From UBA9676 sp963730065 (GTDB lineage: Bacteria; Actinomycetota; Actinomycetes; Streptosporangiales; Streptosporangiaceae), in the NCBI GenBank assembly GCA_963730065.1, contig CAVSQL010000023.1, positions 62,001 to 126,000 of the forward strand: 64,000 nucleotides of DNA, given 5' to 3'. The notes beneath the pieces are model-generated. The model made no database searches. It was not told the origin of the DNA and worked only from the letters and a program-made list of their open reading frames with translations. Of the stretch, positions 42,738 to 52,278 are shown piece by piece. Every line of letters begins with the position of its first letter. Position 1 is the stretch's first letter. A program made the translations under genes and the position numbers.

Positions 42738-44122
42738 GCCCGGGTGATCGGGTCGCTTCGCTGATGCCCAATCGTCCGGCGCTCGTCGTTCACTACCTGG
42801 CCTGTTTCAAGGCGGGGCTGGTCGCAACGCCCCTCAATTACCGGTAGATGGCTCCGGAGATCGATCACGCCCTGGCGGTCAGCGGAGCCCGTGCCCTGCT
42901 CGCGCATGCCGAGCGGGAGGAAGATCTGGCCGCAAGCCAGCTCGCGCGGCAGCTGCCGTTGGGCACCATCAGCTACGGCGGCAAGCCAGGAGCAGGTCCG
43001 GCTTTCGGGGAGCTGATTGAGCGGGAGGCCCGATCTTCGCCTCCGCCGCCTCCTTCTCCGGCGGCGCCTGCCGTGATCTTCTTTACCTCCGGCAGTACCG
43101 GACGCCCGAAGGGGGTCACCCATACGCACCAGACGCTCGGGTGGATGTTCGCGACGGCGGCGGCAGGGCTCGAGCTCAGCCCCGGCGATCTGCTTCTGGC
43201 TGGCTCGTCGCTGTCGCACGTGGGTGCCTTCTACGTCTCGTTCGCCGCGCTGAGCACAGGCGCTGGGGTGATTGTGGCCCAGACGTTCGATGGGGACGAG
43301 CTGCTGCCGCTGCTTCGCGACGACCGCCCCACGGTGCTGTCGATGCTTCCTTCGGCGCTGTTCACGCTGACCCGCGACCACGGTGCCCGGCACGGCGATT
43401 TCGCCTCGCTGCGACTGTGCCGCGGGGCGGGCGACACCGTCTCCGCGGAGCTGGAACGGGAGTTCACCGCGCTAAGCGGGTTGGTGATCGACGAGGCCTA
43501 CGGCCTGACCGAAGCCGGGCTGGTGACGGTGAGCCCACCATCGGGGCAGATCAAGCCCGGTTCGGTCGGGCAGGTCGTTCCCGCGGTCTCGCTGTCTATC
43601 CGCAACGACGACGGCCAGGAGCTGCCGGTGGGCAGCGAAGGCCGCCTGTGGATCAAGACTCCCGCGGCCACCGTCGGCTACTGGGACGACCTGGGCGCGA
43701 CCGAGACGGCCTTCAGCAACGGGTGGCTCGACTCCGGCGATGTGATGCGAGCCGACGACGAGGGCTACTTCTTTTTCTGCGGGCGCAAGAAGCAGATCAT
43801 CGTCCACGACGGCTCGAACATCTGCCCCCAGGAGGTCGAGGGCGCCCTGCTCGAGCACCCGGGCGTCGCCAGCGCTGGGGTGATCGGGATCCACGACCTT
43901 ATCCACGGTGAGAACGTCCGCGCCTACATCACCCTTGCGGAGGGGACCGCGCGCCCGGCCAGCCAGGAGCTGATCCAGTTCGCCCGCGCGAGGATCGGTT
44001 ACAAGGCGCCCGACGAAATAGTCGTCCTCGACCAAATGCCGCTCACCGCCACCGGGAAACTGGACCGGACACACCTGAAGCGCATGGCCGAGGCGAACCT
44101 CACACGCGGGGCTAACCGATGA
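42728..44122 (+). pseudogene. AMP-dependent acyl-CoA synthetase, truncated and with a nonsense codon
   Basis: The enzyme core is present: PNRPALVVHYLACFKAGLVA, the AMP motif FFTSGSTGRPKGVTHTHQTL, DEAYGLTEAGLVTVSPPSGQ, GWLDSGDVMRADDEGYFFFC, GRKKQIIVHDGSNICPQEVE and the catalytic lysine in MPLTATGKLDRTHLKRM. The first 50 or so residues are replaced by the transposase remnant, and a TAG at 42845 interrupts PLNYR-MAPEIDHAL, where Tyr is usual. Translation from the ATG at 42848 could give a 424-residue protein, but without the N-terminal strand it is probably not functional. Confidence 0.82.
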
Positions 44123-44317
44123 AACCCGCCCCGGCCGATCCGCGGCCGACAGGCAAAGCCCAAGCCCGCCGAGGTGATCGAAGGACCGCGGACCGCTTAC
44201 GGGCCGGCCGCGCGTCATGACCTCGCCGCCGGTGGTGACCCGCAGACCGGCCCGCACAGATCAGCCGACTCTGCGTGCCGCCGCCGGCGCAGCACCGGCA
44301 GTCGCTCCCGCCCAGAA

Positions 44318-44512
44318 CGGCTCGGCGCGCGTTATCCCTGACCTTTGTTGTCACCTACAGTAGCTGGATGTCCGACCCGTGGACTCGGTGCAATCTGGCT
44401 GGTCTGGGGCTCGCTGCCGGCGAGGTGCCCGTCCAGGCTGTGAGTGAACGGGTGGCCGCCACTGGCTGGATCGCGCCTTACCAGACGCGCCCTATGCGGC
44501 TACTTATGAGAG
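44318..44512. repeat. Dispersed repeat C
   Basis: GCTCGGCGCGCGTTATCCCT to CCCTATGCGGCTACTTATGA aligns with 28290-28505. It fills most of the gene-free interval 44123-44611. Confidence 0.5.
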
Positions 44513-44611
44513 TGCGGGTTGCGGGCTCGAATAAGACGACCGAATTTCAGTAGCCCTGGCGGATTATCGGCGGCAGCCTGTAACCGTGATGGATCTGGAC
44601 TGTTTGTAGTG

Positions 44612-45219
44612 ATGCCGCCGGTGTCCGATGAGGAGCTGCTGGCCCGGCAGTCCGCGCTGCAAGTGGAGGCGCGGGAGGTGCTTGCCGAGCTGGACCTGGC
44701 CGCGCTGGTCGCCGACATCGGCCCGCTGCTCCTCGCGGGCAGTTTCGTGTCCGGGCTAATGTGCTGGCGCGACCTCGATGTGGGACTGCTCGTCGGCAGT
44801 GACTTCTCACCCCGGGACGTGCTGCGGCTACTGCAGCGGATCGTGGGGCAGCGGGGGTCACGGCCTTCGAGTACCACGACGAGCGGGGTCCTCGGTGCGT
44901 GACCGGCCAGGTCCGCGATGAGCGTTACCACGTGCCCTTTACCGTGGACCGGGCCGGCCAGTGCTGGCGGATCGACCTGACGTTGTGGCTGCACGACGCG
45001 CACCTCAATGTCACCCGCTGGCACGAACAGCTGCGCGAGCGCATCACCGCCGAGCAGGGCAGCGCGGTGCTGCGCATCAAAGACGTGTGGCACCGGCGGC
45101 CAAGCTATCCAGACCAGGTCGGTGGCCTGGACATCTACACCGCTGCGATCGATGACGGGGGCCGCACCCCCCGCCAGTTCGCTACCTGGCTTGCTAGCCG
45201 CGGGCTGCCCCACACATAG
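44612..45219 (+). pseudogene. Nucleotidyltransferase-like protein, frameshifted
   Basis: The first frame (MPPVSDEELLARQSALQVEA, LLLAGSFVSGLMCWRDLDVG) carries the GS...D.D core of the nucleotidyltransferase fold. At about 44855 it shifts to a frame reading TAFEYHDERGPRCVTGQVRD, ERYHVPFTVDR, CWRIDLTLWLHDAHLNVTRW and PSYPDQVGGLDIYTAAIDDG. Joined, they give one protein of about 200 residues. A single-base error or mutation in the G-run near 44850 would explain it. Confidence 0.72.
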
Positions 45220-45250
45220 GAACACCCAGGACCGCGCGAACAGGAGCAAT

Positions 45251-45316
45251 GCTTGAAACCTGTGGATCGGCCGGGAAGGGGTGTACCTTCCCGGTGTCCG
45301 AGTTGAGGTCTCAAGC
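45251..45316. repeat. Nested inverted repeats upstream of the IS256 remnant
   Basis: GCTTGAAACCT (45251) pairs with AGGTCTCAAGC (45306) with one mismatch. Inside it, CCGGGAAGG (45271-45279) and CCTTCCCGG (45286-45294) form a perfect 9-bp hairpin. This lies just before the transposase gene and probably belongs to the left end of the element. Confidence 0.55.
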
Positions 45317-45357
45317 AATGACCGGCGTTGGCGCGCCGGCCGGGAAGGTACAACCCG

Positions 45358-46128
45358 ATGCTCACCGTAGTCCCTGGCGACGGCTCCGGCCACGAGGCTG
45401 GTAAGGATGGCTCGCTGATCGATGAGATTGTCCGGGAAGGCGCGCGGCGGATGCTGGCCGAGGCGCTGGCCGCCGAGGTAGACGCCTATATCGCCCAGTT
45501 CACCGCCGCGCGGGACGGGAACGGCCAGCGCCTGGTGGTGCGCAATGGCTATCACCGGCCGCGGGAGGTACTGACCAGCGCGGGCGCGGTGGAGGTGACC
45601 GTGCCGCGGGTCAACGACAAGCGCACCGACCCGGCTACCGGCGAGCGGCAGCGGTTCTCATCGGCGATTCTGCCGCCGTGGGCGCGCAAGACCCCGAAGA
45701 TCACCGAGGTGCTGCCGCTGCTGTATCTGCACGGGCTGTCCAGCGGCGACTTCGTGCCCGCCCTGGGCCAGTTCCTGGGCTCATCTGCCGGGCTGTCGGC
45801 GGCGGTGATCACCCGGCTGACCGGGACCTGGCAGGCCGGGCAGCGCGCCTTCGCCAGGCGGGACCTGTCCGGCGTGGACTATGTCTATCTGTGGGCCGGC
45901 GGGATCCACGTGAACATCCGCCTCGAAGAGCACAAGCTGTGCCTGCTGGTGATGATCGGCGTGCGCGCCGACGGCCGCAAGGAGCTCATCGCCCTCGCTG
46001 ACGGCTACCGGGAGTCGGCGGAGTCGTGGGCGGACCTGCTGCGCGATTGCGCCCGCCGCGGCATGCGCGCCCCGGTGCTGGCCATCGGTGATGGGGCGCT
46101 GGGGTTCTGGAATCTAAGACTGTTCTAA
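45358..46128 (+). pseudogene. IS256-family transposase, truncated
   Basis: The protein shows LIDEIVREGARRMLAEALAA, QRLVVRNGYHRPREVLTSAG, VTVPRVNDKR and LYLHGLSSGDFVPALGQFLG, then VYLWAGGIHVNIRLEEHKLC and ELIALADGYRESAESWADLL. It ends at IGDGALGFW, about 255 of 410 residues. The first catalytic Asp, normally in WADG, is Gly here. Similarity stops exactly where dispersed repeat A/B begins (46114). It is inactive. Confidence 0.88.
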
Positions 46129-46508
46129 TTCGCTATTCGATAGAGCTATCCGCTCCCCCGCTTAGTCGCCGAGTGTGCAGGTGGTCAGGTCCTCCAGCAC
46201 CGCCGGGCCAGCCCGGCGCTGGCTGGCATGGCGTGGCCGGGGCAGCGTCAGGGCGAGCGCGCCACAGCGCTCTGTTAATTCCGGCCTATCTGGCTCGGAT
46301 GCGGCCGGAGGACGGGAATGCCCAGGGCTTCTTCACCGTGCCCAGCGTGTACGGCTTGTCGTACCTTGGCCACACCCTCCGTCAAGATGACAAGCGAGGT
46401 CTGCCGCACGGTGCTCGTTCTCGGTGCTCGGCAGACAGCGGGATACCTGCTACGCACTGTGAGATCCGGCGGTAGTCCCGATGCGCTGGTAGGCGCGCCT
46501 ATCGCCGA
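46114..46508. repeat. Dispersed repeat A/B, uninterrupted copy
   Basis: This 395-bp segment starts CTAAGACTGTTCTAATTCGC and ends GGCGCGCCTATCGCCGA. It matches 23664-23792 joined to 25319-25542, and here the joint reads GGCCTATCTGG with no insertion. It abuts the truncated IS256 gene. No convincing frame is seen, and 46509-46675 is also empty. Confidence 0.72.
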
Positions 46509-46675
46509 CTCGGCGCGCCGGGCTGACATGTCAACAACTGCGGAGAACTTACGCAGATTATCCGGTTCTGCGTGCGCGGCGCTGAGCGGCCCATGACGTT
46601 CACTGCGGTGGAGGGCCGCACAGGCGACCTAGCGACCAAGGATCGCTAGGCGGTCGGCGGCCCCTAATGAAGGGG

Positions 46676-47593
46676 CTAGGCGGTCAGTGCTTGGCGTAGG
46701 TCTAGGTAGGTTGGCGCCAGGTCGCGCAATATGTTGGCGGCTATGGCATTGTTACCGGTGACGAAGGGGTTTTGGAGGCTGCCGACCAGCCGCGCCTGAG
46801 CGCCGGTGATCTCGGCGGCGGCGTGCAGGCCGATCTGGGCAAGCCAGTACTCGGCGTCGGCTAGGCGCCGGGCGCCGACGGGGACGGCGAACGACACCAG
46901 TTCGTCTCGCTGCCCCTCGCTCAGGCCCGCCTGAACCATGTCGGCCAGCGCCAGGGCTGCCTCCCCGGCGCCCAGTGTCGCTGGTGGCGCTTGCCCGGGC
47001 TGCCCGCTGAGCCATGCGATCGCCGCGGGCACCGAGGCGCGCAGCGCGTCAAGTGGATCGGTCTCTCGGGAGCGGCGGAACCCGGTGCGCATCGTGTACT
47101 CAGTCTTGGCATAGTCGATGGAGTCGCCGCGCCAGGCAGTGACGAAGGTTTCAGCTGGCAGGGTGGCGTACGGGTGGCCGTCGGGATCGTGGAAGCGGAT
47201 CACTTCCCCGTCAGCGGCAAGCACCAGCAGATAGTGGTCGGCGCCGATAGCCCCTCCTGCCCCGGGTTGCTGCCAAAGCAGGCCCATTTCCACGGGTCCA
47301 GCGAAGACCGGCCCGGAGCGGGTGGCCTCTTGCAGGCGCTTGAGCGCTGCGTCAGCGTCCCCGCTGTCGCTGCGCTGACATGACCAGCCCAGCAGTTCCA
47401 GCGCGGCGTCAATCCCGATTTCGGGGTCCCAGCCCATCGGATCGAAGAATGGCCGACGGCCAGCCAGCAGTTGCATTCCGAAGGGAGAGCCGGTGAGCAC
47501 CTCTAGCAGCCCCGGGTCGGTCCCATCGGCAAGGGCCATAGCCAGGCAGTTAGCGTAGCAGTACGGGCCGGAACCGACATAGCGAGAGATCAT
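46676..47593 (-). CDS. BtrH N-terminal-like (papain-fold acyltransferase) protein
   Basis: The 305-residue protein begins YVGSGPYCYANCLAMALADG, with a Cys at the expected nucleophile position. EVLTGSPFGMQLLAGRRPFF and DPMGWDPEIGIDAALELLGW follow, then the histidine segment GADHYLLVLAADGEVIRFHD. This is the BtrH N-terminal pattern; BtrH transfers an acyl group onto butirosin. The C-terminal third is helical (AEITGAQARLVGSLQNPFVT). The start at 47593 fits the family; 47623 is possible. No biosynthetic partner genes are adjacent. Confidence 0.8.
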   Translation of the reverse strand: MISRYVGSGPYCYANCLAMALADGTDPGLLEVLTGSPFGMQLLAGRRPFFDPMGWDPEIGIDAALELLGWSCQRSDSGDADAALKRLQEATRSGPVFAGPVEMGLLWQQPGAGGAIGADHYLLVLAADGEVIRFHDPDGHPYATLPAETFVTAWRGDSIDYAKTEYTMRTGFRRSRETDPLDALRASVPAAIAWLSGQPGQAPPATLGAGEAALALADMVQAGLSEGQRDELVSFAVPVGARRLADAEYWLAQIGLHAAAEITGAQARLVGSLQNPFVTGNNAIAANILRDLAPTYLDLRQALTA

Positions 47594-47759
47594 GCCCAAC
47601 AGTATGGCAGCGACCGCCTCCATGCGTGTCCTCGGCCGACGAGCCCGGGCTCCAGAAACCACCCCGGGACGGTTAGCGATGCAGGGTAAACGCGACCCGT
47701 TGCCGAGCGTTGCGGCCGATACCTGGCGTGGTTTGGGCGGTGAGAGAGGGATAGGTTTC

Positions 47760-47848
47760 TCAGACGATAAAGCGCTGGAGACAGCGCAGGATCTCGGCCT
47801 TGATCTTGCCCTCGGCGGTCCGCCGGGCGACGTAGTCCTTGGTGGCTG
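47760..47848 (-). pseudogene. IS110-type transposase C-terminal scrap
   Basis: The minus strand reads TKDYVARRTAEGKIKAEILR and CLQRFIV before a TGA. This matches the last helices of the 33567 type (AYVARRSKEGLSKPEIIRCL). Nothing else of the element remains. Confidence 0.65.
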
Positions 47849-48517
47849 GTGGCCAAGATCACTGGCTTCCGGGTCCGGGACCGCTGGCGGCCTGGGACCG
47901 GGCGTCGTTCACCTCAGACAGCCACAGCCAGGTCGCGGCATTCGAGAAACTGCCGTAGCCGCCTGCACGCGCAGATCCAGCAGATATGTCCGCCCAAGTT
48001 GATCAGCGTGAGGATGCGTATGGCCGTCCAGAACGGCGGGTCAACACGCGTGAGTCAGGAGTAGGACGAATCAGAAAGTGACGTTGAACCCGGGCGGCTA
48101 TGTGACCGGATCGCCGATTCTGAACTCATTGCACCGATCGGGGTTCGGATGCCGATCCTGTACAGATCAACCCTTTCGGCGCGGGCTGGATGATGACCAG
48201 CCTGCTAAAGATCCTTAAGGGTGGGGGTTACAGAAGGGTGTGAGGTCGAGCCTGGTGCTGGCAGCGCGGTGCTCAGCCCCAGCGCCCGCTCCAATGACCA
48301 CCACATCTGCGTCCACAAGAGCCGGTGTTCCCCCATTCCCGCAAGGCAGCCCGCCGTGAAACGCCCGCACGCAGAGCCCGCGTGCCGCTGGCGAATGTGA
48401 CCCATCCCACATCCCACGGCACCACCCATGCTGAACGCCACCGCGGCACGCGCCGTGTGGAGAGGTAAGCGCGCGCCCACCACTCCCCGGACCAGCACAA
48501 ACCGGAAAGGACCAGGA
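47849..48517. other. Stretch without a recognisable gene
   Basis: No convincing frame or RNA gene is seen between the IS110 scrap and the lipoprotein gene. Confidence 0.45.
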
Positions 48518-48895
48518 ATGTTGTTCACAGCCCGAGCGGGGGCTGGGCTCGCGCTCCTCGCAGCGCTGATCGCCGGCTGCGGCACCGCCGCGGCAAGCCA
48601 TCCCGCCACGCAGAAGCCAGTCCCGGCGGCGCGGAGCCACGACCCATCGCCACCGGTGCAGGCCGCGACCGCCACACCCGCCCCGATGCCGACGCACCGC
48701 CGCCATCACCGTCACCACCACCATCACCACGCCATGGCGGTGGTGACCCCGGTCACCACGCCGGTCGCGCCGCCGCCACCACCGCCGCCGACCATGGCAC
48801 CCACCCCGGCTCCCAACCCCATCCCGCAGGGCAACGGCGGTGACCAGGACGGCGACAACAACGGCGGCCCGAGCGACGGCGACGGCGACATCTAG
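48518..48895 (+). CDS. Histidine- and proline-rich lipoprotein
   Basis: The 125-residue protein has a signal sequence (LFTARAGAGLALLAALIAGC) with lipobox LIAGC, so Cys-21 would be lipidated and the protein anchored outside the membrane. The body is low-complexity: a His cluster HRRHHRHHHHHHAM at about 58-72, a proline run (VAPPPPPPPTMAPTPAPNP) and an acidic tail (GDQDGDNNGGPSDGDGDI). The His cluster suggests binding of Ni, Zn or Cu ions (inference). AAAGGACCAGG precedes the ATG. No transporter is adjacent. Confidence 0.75.
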   Translation: MLFTARAGAGLALLAALIAGCGTAAASHPATQKPVPAARSHDPSPPVQAATATPAPMPTHRRHHRHHHHHHAMAVVTPVTTPVAPPPPPPPTMAPTPAPNPIPQGNGGDQDGDNNGGPSDGDGDI

Positions 48896-48997
48896 CCAGT
48901 TCCAGCCCGGTTCCGGTCCCGCTCCCCGCTGCGGGACCGGCCCGGCAGCATCCAGACCCGCGAATGAATCACCCCGGGATTTCGTCGAGGCGGACTG

Positions 48998-49213
48998 CAG
49001 CGCCCCGAGTTCGTTGGGGTCCAGCCCGGTGGCGCGCGAGTCATAGTCCAGCCGGAGGCGGCGGACATGGGCCGCCAGGGAGCGATCGAGCAGGTCTTCC
49101 TCCACCGCGTACCGACAGAACCCCGCGATCGTGCACAGCCGGCGGGTGATGGTGGCCCGGGCGCGGCCGCGCGTCTCCAGGTCGTGGGCGAAGCACTGGA
49201 TGTCGGCCCGCCG
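48998..49213 (-). pseudogene. Tyrosine recombinase fragment
   Basis: It reads RRADIQCFAHDLETRGRARA, TITRRLCTIAGFCRYAVEED and AHVRRLRLDYDSRATGLDPN. This corresponds to residues 60-130 or so of the 32261 recombinase at about 80 percent identity. The catalytic domain is missing, and the sequences around it are unrelated. Confidence 0.85.
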
Positions 49214-49330
49214 GGTATCGGCGAGACCGGGACGCTCAGCCGTTCTGGACACACCCCCCACTCCAGGTCCGGGGTCGCGCTGGTAGGTTTTGTCCGTCGT
49301 CCGGCCAGCCGGCCGCCGGGAGGGGGAGTG

Positions 49331-49627
49331 ATGACGTTCGTACAGATCATCGAGATGACCACCACCAAAGCTCCCGAAATCGAGGAGCTCATGAACGGGT
49401 GGATGGCTGCGACAGAAGGGCGCCGTAGCGCAAGCCGCAGCCTGCTGACCAAGGACCGCGAACGCCCCGATACCTACGTGCAGGTGGTGGAGTTCCCCTC
49501 CTACGAGGAGGCGATGGCGAACTCCGCCCTTCCCGAGACGACGGCGTTCGCCGAGAAGCTGTCAGCCCTATGTGTATCGGGGCCCGCGTTCCGCAATCTC
49601 GACCTCGTTCGCGTCGACGAGCTGTAG
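49331..49627 (+). CDS. Small ABM/dimeric alpha-beta-barrel-like protein
   Basis: The 98-residue protein reads TFVQIIEMTTTKAPEIEELM, GRRSASRSLLTKDRERPDTY, VQVVEFPSYEEAMANSALPE and ends RNLDLVRVDEL. The pattern of two beta-alpha-beta halves resembles the dimeric alpha/beta barrel group that includes antibiotic-biosynthesis monooxygenases. AGGGGGAG precedes the ATG. The function is unknown. It lies 100 bp before the second IS110 copy, which may have separated it from its partners. Confidence 0.72.
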   Translation: MTFVQIIEMTTTKAPEIEELMNGWMAATEGRRSASRSLLTKDRERPDTYVQVVEFPSYEEAMANSALPETTAFAEKLSALCVSGPAFRNLDLVRVDEL

Positions 49628-49727
49628 CCAACCGAGTCCGCCCGGTCCTGCGGGCGTTCAGCAGGATACCGAACGACCCTTCGGGCGCGGCTCAGGCAGC
49701 CACATTGCCCGACCCCACTGCTGAGCA

Positions 49728-51494
49728 ATTAGATGACATGCATCGGGCCGGGCTGAGGTCGCTGGCCGGGTGCTGGAGACCTCCCCAGCTCAGACGCGGG
49801 TCAGGCTTGACCGCGTAGGCATTTCGCATGGGGCGCGTGCGCCCCTTCGGAGCGTGAGGAGGTCCCGATGCCCATCGTAGGCGGGCTGGATATCCACCGG
49901 AAGCAGCTGACGTTCGACTATCCCGGCACGGTGACCGGGGAGGTGCGGCGCGGCCAGATCGCCCCGGCCGACCGGGAGCACCTGCGGGCTTGGCTGGTGC
50001 GGTTCGCTGGGCGCGGCGACGTCGCGTTCGCGGTGGAGGGGTGCACGGGGTGGCGGTATGTCGCCGAGGAGCTGGCCGCGGCCGGGATCGCCGCGCATGT
50101 GGGCGAGCCGGCCGACACCGCCGCTGCCCGTGGCCGCAAGCGGCATGCCAAGACCGACAAGACCGACTCCGCGCACTTGCGCCGGCTGCTGGCCGAGGGC
50201 AGGCTGCCGGAGTGCTGGGTCCCGCCGGCGCAGATCCTGGAGTACCGGGCGCTGCTGGAGACCTACCACGACGTGCGCCGCGAGCACACCGCCTGGGTGC
50301 AGCGCATCCACGCGGTCTTCTTCCACCAGGGCGCGCCAGCGCTGGGCGAAGGCGCGCTGCGTACCGAGCAGGGCCTGGCCGCGCTGCGCGAGGCCGCGGC
50401 CGCGCACCTGTCGCCGGGCGGGCAGCTGCAGGTCGCCACCGCCCTGGACATGCTCGCCGCCATCGAAGCCCGCATGGAGGTACTGCGCACGCAGCTGCGT
50501 TATGCCGCCCGGCACCTCACCGGCGCGAAGGTCCTCGCCGCGCGGCTGTATGGGGTCGGCCCGGTCACCGCGCTGGCGCTGACCTGCTGGCTGGCCGGGG
50601 AAGGCCGGTTCTCCTCCTCCCGCAAGGCGGTCCGGTTCACCGGACTGGACATCACCGTCTGGTCTTCGGACCGCAAAGGCCCGCCCGGGCGCCTGTCCCG
50701 GCAGGGGCCACCGGTGCTGCGCTGGGCGGTGTATGAGGCCGGCAAGACCCACGCCCGCGCTTCGGCCCCCGACCACGGCTACTACGCCGCCGTCAAGGAC
50801 CGCAAGAACAGCAAGCGCGCGGCCTTGCCGGAGGCCCGCAAGATCGTCCGGCAGGCCTGCCACATCCTGACCGAACTTGGCGACGACGCGCTCACCGCCG
50901 CCTAACCCCTCACCCATGCCGATGGTCACCAGCCCCGCGACGCGCCGGCGCCGGGCGGGCACACCGCAGCCACACTTCACCCGATGGGGAACCACCGCGG
51001 CCAGCTCCCGCGAGCCGCTGTCAGCCGCTGCCGGCCTTGCCACCAAGGGCCAGGCGGGCGGCCTGATCAGACTGAGCGGCCGCATCCCCGCAAGCCGGGG
51101 ACACCCAATCAATCATCTTGTCGCCGGGGCAGCGCCCAAGCCCCGCGGACCCAGGTAAGGCTGGCTGCTCCTCCCCCCGGCCCCGCCCACCACGGCTGGT
51201 CACCCGCACAGAAAGGCCCCGGCCTGAACCACTGACCACACCCACGCACCACCACGGCTCCCTGCCCTGCCGCCTGGCAATGATCCGCTCCCGGGCGGCC
51301 GCCTCAAGGACGCCTAACGGCGCCGGCTACGCCGACCGGGCTCCCGCCCGGTCCTTGACCCGCCCGCCCGGTCGCAGGCCCGGCAGCTATCAGGGGCAGG
51401 GAGCCAACTTAACCATGCCCACACAGAGCAGCTCATGGGGCCGCAACGCCCAGGCCGAACCACCTTGCGGCGTCACCCGATACAGGTAAGGCGG
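49728..51494 (+). mobile_element. IS110-family element, copy 2
   Basis: This is the second copy of the 3907-5673 unit, with identical limits and three base differences noticed. The flanks differ: left ends ...CTGAGCA, right begins CTCCGCG. Near identity points to recent transposition or duplication. Confidence 0.9.
49868..50905 (+). CDS. IS110-family transposase (copy 2)
   Basis: This 345-residue protein is identical to the 4047 transposase except at residue 35, which is Asp here (IAPADREHL) and Gly in copy 1. The DEDD residues (GLDIHRKQ, VEGCTGWRY, KTDKTDSAHL) and the C-terminal serine motif (GRLSRQGPPVLRW) are intact. The same GAGGAGG box and upstream hairpin are present. Both copies appear functional from sequence alone. 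Confidence 0.93.
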   Translation: MPIVGGLDIHRKQLTFDYPGTVTGEVRRGQIAPADREHLRAWLVRFAGRGDVAFAVEGCTGWRYVAEELAAAGIAAHVGEPADTAAARGRKRHAKTDKTDSAHLRRLLAEGRLPECWVPPAQILEYRALLETYHDVRREHTAWVQRIHAVFFHQGAPALGEGALRTEQGLAALREAAAAHLSPGGQLQVATALDMLAAIEARMEVLRTQLRYAARHLTGAKVLAARLYGVGPVTALALTCWLAGEGRFSSSRKAVRFTGLDITVWSSDRKGPPGRLSRQGPPVLRWAVYEAGKTHARASAPDHGYYAAVKDRKNSKRAALPEARKIVRQACHILTELGDDALTAA

Positions 51495-51733
51495 CTCCGC
51501 GCGCGGGCAGTGTTGAGGGAGGATCGTCGGCCGTGATCGGCTCGTGGAGCGAAGCAGCGCTTGGTCGATGCCGATTCTGCGGGTGGTCTGCCGCCGCTGG
51601 CGGCGCACCGATCGGGCGGCGATGCGTGCCATGCCAGGTTGCAGGCCGGTTATGCCCGGCGAGGTCGCGGCAGGCTGCCGGGTGCGGGGGATACGATGCG
51701 GCACGCCAGCCCGGGTGTGCCCTGAGGCATGCG

Positions 51734-51769
51734 CACCCGGGCATGAGTACTTGTACGCATGCCCGGGTG
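51734..51769. promoter_or_regulatory. Perfect 12-bp inverted repeat
   Basis: CACCCGGGCATG and CATGCCCGGGTG are separated by 12 bases, 25 bp before the membrane-protein ATG at 51794. A further half-copy (GCCCGGGTG) stands at 51709. It could be an operator or an attenuating hairpin for that gene. Confidence 0.5.
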
Positions 51770-51793
51770 CCGTGGACCGCGGAGAATGACGCT

Positions 51794-52126
51794 ATGAATG
51801 ACGGTCCTGCGAGTCGGCCCGGCCGGGCGCATCTGCCCTGGGCCATGTGGCTGGCGTGCGCACTCGCGATCGCCGCAGCCGGCCTGCTCGCCCTGACTGA
51901 CCTAGCTGGCATCGTGATGGGGAGCTGGGATACTCCCGGGCCTGGCTTAGGATGGCTCAAGGCTGGCGCCATCGGCCAGTCCGGCCTGGCCGTCGCCGCG
52001 GTCGCCGTGCTCGTCGCAGGCGCAGCACGCCCCAGCCGACGCCGCGGCGCCGCGGTGATGGCAGGCGCGATTATCGCGCTGGAGGTCGGCTGGTTCTTGC
52101 TGACCCGGATGCTGGCGGCCTCATGA
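51794..52126 (+). CDS. Small membrane protein, three segments
   Basis: The 110-residue protein has hydrophobic segments LPWAMWLACALAIAAAGLLA, GQSGLAVAAVAVLVAGAARP and AAVMAGAIIALEVGWFLLTR. A GGAGAATGA box lies before the ATG. No family is recognised. A strong inverted repeat lies in its leader. Confidence 0.65.
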   Translation: MNDGPASRPGRAHLPWAMWLACALAIAAAGLLALTDLAGIVMGSWDTPGPGLGWLKAGAIGQSGLAVAAVAVLVAGAARPSRRRGAAVMAGAIIALEVGWFLLTRMLAAS

Positions 52127-52230
52127 CCAGCTGCCATCTGTGCGTCCCCGCGCCGCCGCTAGATCGCGAACAGAACACCCGCATCTGGGCTCATCACATC
52201 AGCGCTTCCGCCCGCCAGCCAACCGGCCCT

Positions 52231-52278
52231 ATCGGCGGCTACTTGCGCGTCAGGAGCCGATCAAGCCGAGTCACTGAG
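52231..52278. repeat. Dispersed repeat D
   Basis: CGGCGGCTACTTGCGCGTCA and the following GAGTCACTGAG recur in degenerate form at 56555-56601, with shorter matches at 30773-30806 and 22221-22259. All lie in gene-free DNA. Nothing else is seen in 52127-52438. Confidence 0.45.

Noticed and set aside
46275..46529. 84-codon minus-strand frame in repeat A/B
   Set aside because: Partly conserved in the other copy but without a start signal or known domain; kept as an observation on the repeat rather than as a gene.
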